Below are positions 7,901 through 15,246 of a DNA stretch of 33,230 nt, in pieces. A program made the translations under genes and the position numbers. This DNA is from Candidatus Blautia faecipullorum. Its GTDB lineage: Bacteria; Bacillota; Clostridia; Lachnospirales; Lachnospiraceae. The stretch is taken from assembly GCA_019115125.1 (NCBI GenBank), contig DXEG01000026.1:1-33230 (forward strand), written 5' to 3'. Numbering within the stretch: the stretch's first letter is position 1; every line of letters starts with the position of its first letter. The notes beneath the pieces were generated by a model, which worked only from the letters and a program-made list of their open reading frames with translations, made no database searches and had not been told where the DNA came from.

Positions 7901-10108
7901 ATGAAAACTAATGAGGTAATAAAGAAAATTATTTTAGAGGGACAAAATAATAACTTAATAAAAATAAGTGATGATTCGTCTACAATTACATATATAAATC
8001 AAAACATATCTAGGAACTACAATAATCCCGAAGAAAAAGTGCAGGCGGAAACCTTTTGTGAACTGGTGCTGAAATATAATTATCCTGTTGAACAGGTTCG
8101 ACAATATGTGAAGGTAACAGTGGGTTCCGATGTTAAAGAAGCAGATATTATAGTGTACAATGATAGTGCATGTAAAAAACCGCATATTATTGTCGAGTGT
8201 AAAAAAGAAGAGATAACAGAGCAAGAATTTAAACAGGCAGTTCGCCAAGCGTATGCATATGCCTTTGCTACTGCTGGAACTGTGAAATACATTTGGGTTA
8301 CTTCTGGAATTAAAGATGAATACTATTCTTTTGATAAGGAAATAGATAGTAGAGAGAGTGTAACTGATATTCCACAATATAAAGTGGAGCGACTAGCAAG
8401 TTATAAATTTGCAAAAAATGGAGGGGTTACTGAAGATGGACAAAAACTTTCTCCATTATATACTGTTGAAGAGTCAGAACTAACTAATCGTTTTAAACAA
8501 GCACATCAAGCGTTATGGGGTGGGGGAGAATTAAATCCGTCAGAAGCCTTTGATGAACTTGATAAATTAATATTTTGTAAAATATTTGATGAAAAGAAAA
8601 AACGTAAAAATGGTGATCCTTATGATTTTCAAATTATTAAAGTTGAACCCAAAAGCAGAGATAAAAGGGATATTGAAAAGGCAGATAAAGAAACAAGCGA
8701 AAACCTTTTAAAACGACTAATTTCCTTATATGAAGAAGGCAAACAGATTGGTGAACGAAAAAATGATACTGAAATTTTTAGAGAAGGTATCAAGTTAAAT
8801 GCAGTAAAAGCTCGTACTGTAGTAGGCTATCTTGAAGGTGTGGATTTATTACATACTGACCTTGACAGTAAAGGCAGAGCTTTTGAAACTTTTATGGGAT
8901 CATTTTTCAGGGGAGATTTTGGACAATACTTTACCCCAAGAAATATCGTAAGCTTTATTGTTGATAGCTTGCCAATAGATGAAACCAAACGTGTTCTTGA
9001 CACTTCATGTGGTAGTGGTGGATTTTTACTTCACGCTCTTGATAAAGTTAGAAAAGAGGTAAGAGCATTTTACGGCATAAAAGAAGGGGAAAGAGAAACC
9101 CAAGAATGTCATGACCAATGGCATGATTTTGCAGAGTATAACTTGTATGGTATTGAGATAAATGAGCAAATCTCAAGAACTGCCAAAATGAATATGATAA
9201 TCCATGATGATGGACATACAAATGTTGTATCAGCAGATGGACTTATTTCTCCTAATGATTTACGTATAAAAACAAATAATGATGGGTTTAAAGAAAATTC
9301 ATTTAATTACATTATTACTAATCCGCCATTTGGATCAATCGTGAAACAAACGGAAAAAGCATATTTACATCAATATAAGTTGGGAACTAAAGATATTGAC
9401 TGGCTTAACCCAAATAGCAGAGCTTCTGAAAGACCTAGTCAAAGTACGGAGGTTTTATTTATTGAGCAAGCGGAAAAATATCTTGTTGAAGGTGGATATT
9501 TGGCTATTGTTGTACCTGATGGTATATTAACTAATTCAAGTATGCAATATGTACGAGATTATATTAGCGACACATTTAGAATTGTTGCTGTAATTTCTAT
9601 GCCTCAAACTGCTTTTTCTGCGAATGGTGCTGGTGTAAAAAGTTTTGTAATGTTTTTGAAAAAATATTCTGCATTAGAGAAACAAATTCGTATTGATTTA
9701 AGAAATAATATACAGAACAATTTAATTTCTAATTCTGATGATGGGAATAGATTACTAGAACTCTTAAAGAAAAAGAAAGATAAAATCGGTAAAATAAATA
9801 AGCAAATCAAGCAGGAGGAAAAAGCAGAAAACAAATCAGAAGTTGAAATATTAAAAAATAGAAAGCAAGCAATTATCGAAGAGTATGATGAACAAATTGA
9901 GTTTACAAAAGAAAATCTCTCAGATGTATATTTAGAACAATACAAACAGAGGTTAAATGACTATCCTATTTTTATGGCCATCGCAGAGGATATAGGATAT
10001 GATGCTACAGGTAAAGAAACAAACAGGAATGAGTTGCCTGCTATTTCAAAAGAATTGGCGAAATTTATCAAAACAATAGAAGAAGGAAAAGACCGTTTTT
10101 TTCAATAA
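7901..10108 (+). CDS. Nuclease-N6-adenine methyltransferase fusion (HsdR_N + HsdM, BcgI-like)
   Basis: The 735-residue protein combines two activities. Residues about 45-140 carry a PD-(D/E)xK nuclease core of the type I HsdR N-terminal kind: Asp82 in EADIIVY, Glu99-x-Lys101 in IIVECKK, and a QxxxY element (QAYAY, 116-120). Residues about 210-600 form an N6-adenine methyltransferase: GQYFTPRNIV (341-350), SAM motif DTSCGSGGF (367-375), catalytic NPPF (474-477). A charged coiled coil spans about 630-695. No SF2 helicase/translocase is present here or next door. The layout resembles BcgI-type IIB enzymes, where one chain cuts and methylates and a separate S subunit picks the site. The 3' end carries a T7 run and hairpin, described separately. 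Target sequence and activity are unknown. Confidence 0.85.
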   Translation: MKTNEVIKKIILEGQNNNLIKISDDSSTITYINQNISRNYNNPEEKVQAETFCELVLKYNYPVEQVRQYVKVTVGSDVKEADIIVYNDSACKKPHIIVECKKEEITEQEFKQAVRQAYAYAFATAGTVKYIWVTSGIKDEYYSFDKEIDSRESVTDIPQYKVERLASYKFAKNGGVTEDGQKLSPLYTVEESELTNRFKQAHQALWGGGELNPSEAFDELDKLIFCKIFDEKKKRKNGDPYDFQIIKVEPKSRDKRDIEKADKETSENLLKRLISLYEEGKQIGERKNDTEIFREGIKLNAVKARTVVGYLEGVDLLHTDLDSKGRAFETFMGSFFRGDFGQYFTPRNIVSFIVDSLPIDETKRVLDTSCGSGGFLLHALDKVRKEVRAFYGIKEGERETQECHDQWHDFAEYNLYGIEINEQISRTAKMNMIIHDDGHTNVVSADGLISPNDLRIKTNNDGFKENSFNYIITNPPFGSIVKQTEKAYLHQYKLGTKDIDWLNPNSRASERPSQSTEVLFIEQAEKYLVEGGYLAIVVPDGILTNSSMQYVRDYISDTFRIVAVISMPQTAFSANGAGVKSFVMFLKKYSALEKQIRIDLRNNIQNNLISNSDDGNRLLELLKKKKDKIGKINKQIKQEEKAENKSEVEILKNRKQAIIEEYDEQIEFTKENLSDVYLEQYKQRLNDYPIFMAIAEDIGYDATGKETNRNELPAISKELAKFIKTIEEGKDRFFQ

Positions 10109-10152
10109 GCCCCAATTTTGATCAAAACATGGTTTTTTTAAGAAATTGGGGC
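10096..10152 (+). promoter_or_regulatory. Candidate -1 ribosomal frameshift site / coupling hairpin at the RM-S junction
   Basis: T TTT TTT (10096-10102) lies in the correct frame for a -1 slip. A 6-base spacer containing the stop TAA 10106-10108 follows. Then a perfect 10-bp inverted repeat pairs GCCCCAATTT (10109-10118) with AAATTGGGGC (10143-10152). A smaller stem, AAAAC (10124-10128) with GTTTT (10132-10136), closes over the ATG of the S gene. A -1 slip enters the S-gene frame, which is open from the slip site through that ATG. Alternatives are translational coupling or plain chance. Confidence 0.5.
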
Positions 10153-11514
10153 GACATTGACGAGCGTTTAGACCCTGCATTCTATCTAAATATAATGTTG
10201 TTTAATAAAAATATAGTTTCTAAATCTGCTCACCCAGTCAGTACATTTAAACAAAAAGTAAGAATGCAACGTGGACGTTTTGGACATAGACCAAGAAATG
10301 ACCCAAGATATTATGATGGAGTGTATCCTTTTATACAAACTGGAAATATAGTCAAAGCAAGCACAACAAATGAAAAAATTGAGTATACACAGACACTAAA
10401 TGAGTTAGGTCTTTCTACAAGTAGACTTTTTCATAAAAAAGTAGTAGTAATGACTATTGCTGCTAATATTGGATATTCTGCTATTCTTGATTATCCTGCA
10501 TGTTTTCCTGATAGTCTTGTAGCACTTACATCTAAGGATAATTCCATATCGTTGGAGTATTTGAATGTGTATATACGTTTTATACGTGATTACATTGAGC
10601 GTCTTGCTCCACAAGCAGCTCAGAAGAACATTAACCTTAAACAGATGAGCAAGTTGCCTATCATTATTCCAAATAGGGATACACAAGATCTGATTGTTTC
10701 CATAATGGAAAAGGCATATACGGAAAAAGGCAAGAAAGAAAAAGAAGCTCAGGCTTTACTTGAAAGTATTGATAAATATTTATTGCAAGAACTTGGTATT
10801 ACTATACCGTTAGAAAAAGAAAACACATTAAAAAGAGGAGTTTTTTATGTTGATTCAAGTATAATGTTAGGAACAAGATTTGATCCATATTATCATGAAC
10901 CTGCTTTTTCAGATAATTTGAATGTAATAATCAATGGTAAGTTTTCTACTATTCCACTTCGCACTGCTATAGAAGGAGAATTAGTTAAAGGCATTTTACC
11001 AAATGAAATAGAAAAAGTAGGAGTAAGTAAAGTTGTGCAAATCAGCAATATTAATAATGATGGTACTATAGATTTGTCAAACAATATTACGGCTAAACCA
11101 ATTTATTCTTCTAAGCACAAATTAGTAAAGGGTGATGTTCTCGTTGTAATCACGGGTGCCACTATAGGGAAAATTGGATTCTGGAACTGCGATAAGGAAT
11201 ATTACTTAGGAGGAGATCTTGTGAAATTTAATACAGGTAACTACTATCTAAACGAAATTTATGCGGCATTATTAAGAACTCTGCCATATCAATTACAAAT
11301 TAAAAGGTGTGTAACAGGAGCAACAAACGGTCATCTTTCATTATTCGACATAGGACAATTACCTATGCCAGATATTTCTGATAAGACATTTCAAGAAAAA
11401 ATAGCAAATAGAATAGAGAGGACTCATAAAAGTGTTGATGTACTAATAAATGATGGTAATGCTACTATATATAATGCAAAGAAATCAGTAGAAAAAATTC
11501 TATTAGGGAGGTAA
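10129..11514 (+). CDS. hsdS: Type I-like specificity subunit (HsdS) with two target-recognition domains
   Basis: The 461-residue protein has the two-lobed HsdS plan. An N-terminal recognition domain starts near DERLDPAFYLN and ends with KNINLKQMSKLPIIIPN. A helical spacer (about 195-225) follows. A second recognition domain starts at GTRFDPYYHEPAF and ends with GHLSLFDIGQLPMPD. Each lobe would read half of a split target site and position the methyltransferase-nuclease subunit. The ATG at 10129 is 20 bases after the upstream stop, has no recognisable Shine-Dalgarno, and lies in a hairpin loop. Its frame is open upstream into the end of the preceding gene, so it could also be made as part of a frameshift fusion. 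Confidence 0.88.
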   Translation: MVFLRNWGDIDERLDPAFYLNIMLFNKNIVSKSAHPVSTFKQKVRMQRGRFGHRPRNDPRYYDGVYPFIQTGNIVKASTTNEKIEYTQTLNELGLSTSRLFHKKVVVMTIAANIGYSAILDYPACFPDSLVALTSKDNSISLEYLNVYIRFIRDYIERLAPQAAQKNINLKQMSKLPIIIPNRDTQDLIVSIMEKAYTEKGKKEKEAQALLESIDKYLLQELGITIPLEKENTLKRGVFYVDSSIMLGTRFDPYYHEPAFSDNLNVIINGKFSTIPLRTAIEGELVKGILPNEIEKVGVSKVVQISNINNDGTIDLSNNITAKPIYSSKHKLVKGDVLVVITGATIGKIGFWNCDKEYYLGGDLVKFNTGNYYLNEIYAALLRTLPYQLQIKRCVTGATNGHLSLFDIGQLPMPDISDKTFQEKIANRIERTHKSVDVLINDGNATIYNAKKSVEKILLGR

Positions 11515-11517
11515 CAT

Positions 11518-12987
11518 ATGAGACTAACAGGAATTATTGATTACACAATGGATAATTTTTTGTGTGTTCGAGGATTTGCCTCTATGTTAGAATTGTCAGA
11601 AATATCAAAGCCTGATGAAGATATTCAAAGAGATTTGATAGATGACCACCGTGGAGAAATGGAAGCATTTTTATCCGGTGGTAGATTTACTTTTTTCCCT
11701 GAGGTCATTCTTGGAGCCAATATGTATGGAACAGAGTTAGATAAAGATAAAATAAATATTTTGAGAGAAACTGTCCGTGCAGAAAGTAAACCTTTAAGAA
11801 CTACAATTAATAATATTAAGTACATTATTAAGCGTACTGCGGTTAAAAAAGAAAATAATGATCTGGCTTATGATGTCATTCAAACTATAATTATGGAGTT
11901 TGATAAGGCTTCTTTGGTTGGAAAAGAATTTTTACGCATTGATGGTAATCATCGATTAAGTGCTGTAAATAAACATTCTACTTATGCTCATAAGCGTATT
12001 CCATTTTGTCTTTTGTTATTCAGAGATGTAGAAGAAACAGATAAGTTTTGTAGGGCTTTGTTTTATAATATTAATACTAAACAGATACCTTTAAAAATGG
12101 AGCAAAACTTAAAAGTTATTATAGAAAGTGAGCAGGCTTTTGATGATGATACACTTTTAAATGATCCTTCTTTTGGCGAAAATTATTTCTTAACAAGACA
12201 GGTAATAAATCATATTGAGTTATCAGATTATCCTTTTTTAAAATTATTTATAGAGGATAGTAAATTTACATATTTTGTAGAAGTTCTAAAATTATTACTT
12301 GACAAAAAACTTATAAAAAAAGATGAAGAAGCTGTGTGTTCTGTAGTAACAGCACTTAAAGAAATTGATGATGCTTTAAAAACTGCGGTTTTAATTGAAG
12401 TTCCAAATAATTTAGCGGTAATTGGTGCCTTTTCATATTATAAGCTATTAGATGAACGAAAAGCAGATGAATTCCTAAAATGGGTAAAGAAAAATAATCT
12501 TACACAAATTTCAGATATTCATATTGGTGATGTTATCAATATTTACGATAAAATATATGATAACTCGCCTAAAAAAGTGTTTATGTCCATGTGGTACAAT
12601 AAAAAAACAGAGGATACATATAATCAGGTGAAGGACGTTAAAGAAATTGTAGCGAGGGATTATAATGTTGAAATTGATATTATAAAAGTGGACGATCATA
12701 AAGATGGATATTCGGATGTAATTAGCAAAAGAATTATTGAGGGTATCGATAGTTGTGATTTACTTATTGCGGACTTATCATATGGAAATAAAAATGTTCA
12801 TCATGAAATTGGTTATGCCCAGGGGAAAGGGAAAAAAGTTTTATTGATTTATCATAATAGAGAAGGTGTATCAGCATCAGATGAAATTGGTTCTAACCTT
12901 TCAATGCATGATCAATTAAGATTTACGACATATCATGAATTAAGAGAGGGACTGCTAAAAAAAATTAAAGATAGATTTTCTTTGTAA
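11518..12987 (+). CDS. DGQHR/DndB-like domain fused to a TIR/deoxyribosyltransferase-like domain
   Basis: The 489-residue protein has two parts. Residues about 40-345 resemble the DGQHR/DndB/ParB-like fold: the signature reads LRIDGNHRLSAV (139-150), followed by IPFCLLLF and the LFYNINTKQIPL segment typical of that group. In DNA phosphorothioate and 7-deazaguanine systems such proteins regulate or sense DNA modification. Residues about 351-489 form a Rossmann-like domain: KKVFMSMW, CDLLIADLSYGNKNVHHEIG (413-432) and KKVLLIYHN, with Glu430 where TIR and nucleoside deoxyribosyltransferase-type domains place their catalytic Glu. That suggests a base- or NAD-cleaving effector. The start has GGGAGG 6 bases upstream and follows the S stop by 3 bases, so it is co-transcribed. 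Domain calls are by eye; function is unknown. Confidence 0.7.
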   Translation: MRLTGIIDYTMDNFLCVRGFASMLELSEISKPDEDIQRDLIDDHRGEMEAFLSGGRFTFFPEVILGANMYGTELDKDKINILRETVRAESKPLRTTINNIKYIIKRTAVKKENNDLAYDVIQTIIMEFDKASLVGKEFLRIDGNHRLSAVNKHSTYAHKRIPFCLLLFRDVEETDKFCRALFYNINTKQIPLKMEQNLKVIIESEQAFDDDTLLNDPSFGENYFLTRQVINHIELSDYPFLKLFIEDSKFTYFVEVLKLLLDKKLIKKDEEAVCSVVTALKEIDDALKTAVLIEVPNNLAVIGAFSYYKLLDERKADEFLKWVKKNNLTQISDIHIGDVINIYDKIYDNSPKKVFMSMWYNKKTEDTYNQVKDVKEIVARDYNVEIDIIKVDDHKDGYSDVISKRIIEGIDSCDLLIADLSYGNKNVHHEIGYAQGKGKKVLLIYHNREGVSASDEIGSNLSMHDQLRFTTYHELREGLLKKIKDRFSL

Positions 12988-13100
12988 AATAAATTAGTGT
13001 GCGTTACGTAGCCGAGAGATTTTCATTACGTAAACGGTAGATAGTACGTACCTGGGCTGGTGCGATTATATATGAGACAATAGGCTATATTTCTATCACA

Positions 13101-13133
13101 GGTATTGAAAGTTAAGTATCAACTTTTGATACC
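13101..13133 (+). other. 13-bp hairpin between the operon and the gene graveyard
   Basis: Bases 13101-13113 (GGTATTGAAAGTT) pair with 13121-13133 (AACTTTTGATACC), two pairs being G-U, around a 7-base loop. No T-run follows on the plus strand, so it is a poor terminator. It precedes a GGAGG-led start at 13152. The rest of the 12988-13150 gap holds three ACGTA-centred motifs and no gene. Confidence 0.35.
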
Positions 13134-13151
13134 GCATACGGAGGTAAGCCT

Positions 13152-13190
13152 ATGCGTTTAGAAACAACCATGATTGCTGAACAATGGTAA
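13152..13190 (+). pseudogene. 12-codon stub behind a strong ribosome site
   Basis: GGAGG (13140-13144) stands 7 bases before ATG 13152, and the frame gives MRLETTMIAEQW before TAA. It probably marks the start of a gene whose body was lost when the AlbA_2 fragment was joined here. A genuine leader peptide is possible but nothing supports one. Confidence 0.3.
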
Positions 13191-13204
13191 ACGGTGCACG
13201 GAGC

Positions 13205-13388
13205 AGCTCATTGATATTTTTTTATATCCGTCAATACCGGTAATATCTCCATTATCTTCAATACCGATAACAAGAGTTCCACCATCGGTATTCGCAAAAG
13301 CGATAATATGAATTGCTAGGGCCTTCGCATCTATTTTTGCACTTTTTGCAGATTCCACCGAAAAATACGGTTGTTCTTGAACAATCAT
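13205..13388 (-). pseudogene. N-terminal fragment of an AlbA_2 (Schlafen-like) DNA-binding protein
   Basis: The minus-strand frame reads QEQPYFSVESAKSAKI and then AIHIIAFANTDGGTLVIGI and EDNGDITGID. FANTDGGTLVIGIEDNG is the hallmark of the AlbA_2 domain found at the start of putative ATP-dependent regulators and helicases. The match ends after DGYKK and the frame becomes unrelated. Full proteins have about 400-500 residues, so only the first tenth or so survives. Confidence 0.7.
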
Positions 13389-13473
13389 GCAAACATGATG
13401 GAATGGAAGAGGTTGCCAATAGTGAATTTTTTTGAAAAAGTGTTGAGATTTCTTGCTGGAAAAGAGGTATGTG

Positions 13474-13896
13474 ATGAGTAAACAGTATTCAATGAAAGTA
13501 TATCCCGCTGGCAGAGGACGGGATGTTTATAGAAATATCGAAATCTGTGGGGATGAATCGCTGGACCGGTTGTGTGAGATTATCCTAGAAGCCTTTGATT
13601 TTATTGATGAACATCTGTATGAATTCTGTATGGACAAGCGTATGTATAGTGAAGATTCATATCAGTCAGATCCGGAAGGAGATGAACCGTCAACGGATAT
13701 AATTCTTGATAAGATTGGACTTTATAAAGGGCAGAAATTTTCACTTCATTATGACTTCGGGGATGATTGGATGTTCACAATAGCAGTATCAAAAGTCAGT
13801 GAAGCAAAGGAAAGTTTTAAGCCACGTATAGTTAAGTCCAAAGGGTATATTCAGCAGTATCCAGATCTTGATGAAGAGGACTGGGACTATGAATAA
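13474..13896 (+). CDS. IS1096 passenger TnpR-like / pRiA4b ORF-3-like protein
   Basis: The 140-residue product matches the pRiA4b ORF-3-like fold, found in plasmid proteins and in the passenger of IS1096: an N-terminal YSMKVYPAGRGRDVYRNIEI segment, a LCEIILEAFDF helix, and the signature FSLHYDFGDDWMFTIAV. Its biochemical role is unknown. I chose ATG 13474 because AAAGAGG stands just upstream and residues before it look non-coding. The C-terminus ends in an acidic DLDEEDWDYE tail, as in relatives, so it seems intact. It sits among gene fragments, with no transposase or IS ends beside it. Confidence 0.75.
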   Translation: MSKQYSMKVYPAGRGRDVYRNIEICGDESLDRLCEIILEAFDFIDEHLYEFCMDKRMYSEDSYQSDPEGDEPSTDIILDKIGLYKGQKFSLHYDFGDDWMFTIAVSKVSEAKESFKPRIVKSKGYIQQYPDLDEEDWDYE

Positions 13897-13998
13897 AATA
13901 AGATGTAGATGCTACGAGAGTTAATTTTTGAGGAAAATGCTGCTGCTGGAAAGCGCAGTACAAAGTGTGAGAGTGGATGCGGGAAGGAGCGTGAGGAT

Positions 13999-14160
13999 AT
14001 GACACTTACTTTTAATGTGACAGGTTCCCGTGATCCAAAGTTCCATTATATGGTGGATATCACAGATAGGCTTGTGAGATTAAGGTGTTGATTGACAACG
14101 GTGATTATTTTGCCATCAATCGTGCAAGACAATATGGAAAGACAACTACGATTTGAAGAG
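13999..14160 (+). pseudogene. Frameshifted N-terminus of an AAA-ATPase-like (DUF1703-type) protein
   Basis: From ATG 13999 the frame reads LTFNVTGSRDPKFHYMVDI and TDRL, then shifts near 14085 to read VLIDNGDYFAINRARQYGKT (the last part a Walker A, RQYGKTT). These are the opening segments of the large family of AAA-ATPase-like proteins with a C-terminal PD-(D/E)xK domain, common in Firmicutes and Bacteroides. Everything after the P-loop is missing and GC-richer core sequence follows, so the junction is near 14160. Confidence 0.65.
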
Positions 14161-14217
14161 ATTTTTCAGGGTAAGGGTGAACGGTTTCTGGAGGAAGAAG
14201 GCAGAAGAAGAGGACAG

Positions 14218-14730
14218 ATGGAAACAACGGACAGCAGCGGGGAGAGACTGAGCATAAAGAGAAGAACGGCGGTAAAACGCCTTCAGGAACAGTGTGAGAC
14301 ACTGATGGAAGAAAGAAAAAATTACGACGGGGACGCCTCATTCACTGTCGGCGGCCGGTCCGCAGTCAGTAATGCGTGCCAGGCGCTGTGGGATTGTATG
14401 ATCGTTTTTGAGGATTTTCCTTTTGAGACGTCTTCCGGTCTGGCGTTTACCTACACATTTAAAACCAACCGGAAGGGTGAGAAGGGAAACGAGCTTCTCA
14501 TCTCCCGGAAGGAAAAAACGATCACGCGGAGCACCGTGGAGGCCGCGTTTTATAAATTACTGGAACTGAGCAGGAACGGCGGCGCGGAGACGGCGGCAGG
14601 AAATTTTCCCGTTCCGCTGAAGGGGCCGAAACAGCTCGGCACCTTCGGCGCTTCGTATCTGTTCCCTGTGTTTATCCAATTTGGCCTTGTGGAGTATGTG
14701 AGGAAACCGGCGCGTACATCGTCCCTGTAA
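14218..14730 (+). CDS. Hypothetical protein of the core genome
   Basis: I do not recognise the family. The 170-residue frame reads as real protein from about SIKRRTAVKRL onward, with conserved-looking stretches QALWDCMIVFEDFPF, FTYTFKTNRKGEKGNELLIS and LGTFGASYLFPVFIQFGL. It has no signal peptide or clear membrane helix and contains one basic N-terminal region. ATG 14218 is chosen because homology to the fragment upstream stops before it; the frame is open back to 14092. Base composition is that of the downstream core genes, so this is the first gene beyond the accessory region, and its 5' end may have been disturbed. Confidence 0.55.
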   Translation: METTDSSGERLSIKRRTAVKRLQEQCETLMEERKNYDGDASFTVGGRSAVSNACQALWDCMIVFEDFPFETSSGLAFTYTFKTNRKGEKGNELLISRKEKTITRSTVEAAFYKLLELSRNGGAETAAGNFPVPLKGPKQLGTFGASYLFPVFIQFGLVEYVRKPARTSSL

Positions 14731-14780
14731 AGAGTTTTTCCAAAACCGAAAAAACAGATGACAAAAAACTGAAAATTCAG

Positions 14781-14810
14781 TTGACATGCCTGAGAGCTAA
14801 GACTTATACT
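14781..14810 (+). promoter_or_regulatory. Sigma-A promoter for the zinc-ribbon gene
   Basis: TTGACA (14781-14786) and TATACT (14805-14810) stand 18 bases apart. The leader to the ATG at 14941 is about 125 bases, with no clear hairpin or riboswitch. Confidence 0.6.
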
Positions 14811-14940
14811 TAAATTATAAAAATTCAGCGAGGTGGAAATAAATATTCTGTGATATGACGGAGAAGGATCTATCAAGGACTGGGCGAAAGACAGGTTATT
14901 TATCATTCACTGAACCACATGTGAAAAGGAGGAATTAACA

Positions 14941-15135
14941 ATGTCAGTTATGGATGGGTGCGAGAGCCAGCACAGAACCTCAGTGTTGGAGGAAAGAGTT
15001 TGTCCGGAATGTGGAAAAGCAGTAGAGGTGTTCACCTCCCGGGGAAAGGTGATCGAGCCGACAGAGTGCTCCTGCGGCTATGTATTTGAGGCGGAGGAAG
15101 CCGTACCGCTGAAAACAGAACACAAGGAAAAGTAA
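14941..15135 (+). CDS. Small zinc-ribbon protein
   Basis: The 64-residue protein has two metal-binding cysteine pairs: CPECGK (about 21-26) and a CSCGYVF segment about 20 residues later. This makes a single rubredoxin-like or zinc-ribbon fold. The ATG has AAAGGAGG 8 bases upstream and its own sigma-A promoter. Its position about 110 bases before spoIVA does not reveal a role. No partner domain is present, and the function is unknown. Confidence 0.6.
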   Translation: MSVMDGCESQHRTSVLEERVCPECGKAVEVFTSRGKVIEPTECSCGYVFEAEEAVPLKTEHKEK

Positions 15136-15246
15136 AAATGCTTCAGGAATGAACCTGGCCGAAATCATGACATGAATCAAATGCTTCCTGCATATATTTG
15201 TAACAATACATGGGATTGTGTGAGTATATGCAAGGGGGCATTTTTT

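Noticed and set aside
10109-10152. The stem at the RM-S junction as a Rho-independent terminator
   Set aside because: No T-run follows the right arm, and the downstream gene in the same operon needs readthrough. The spacing to the slippery run fits a frameshift or coupling element better.
15172-15246. Longer N-terminus for SpoIVA from ATG 15172
   Set aside because: The extra 25 residues are not family-like and the good ribosome site lies just before ATG 15247.
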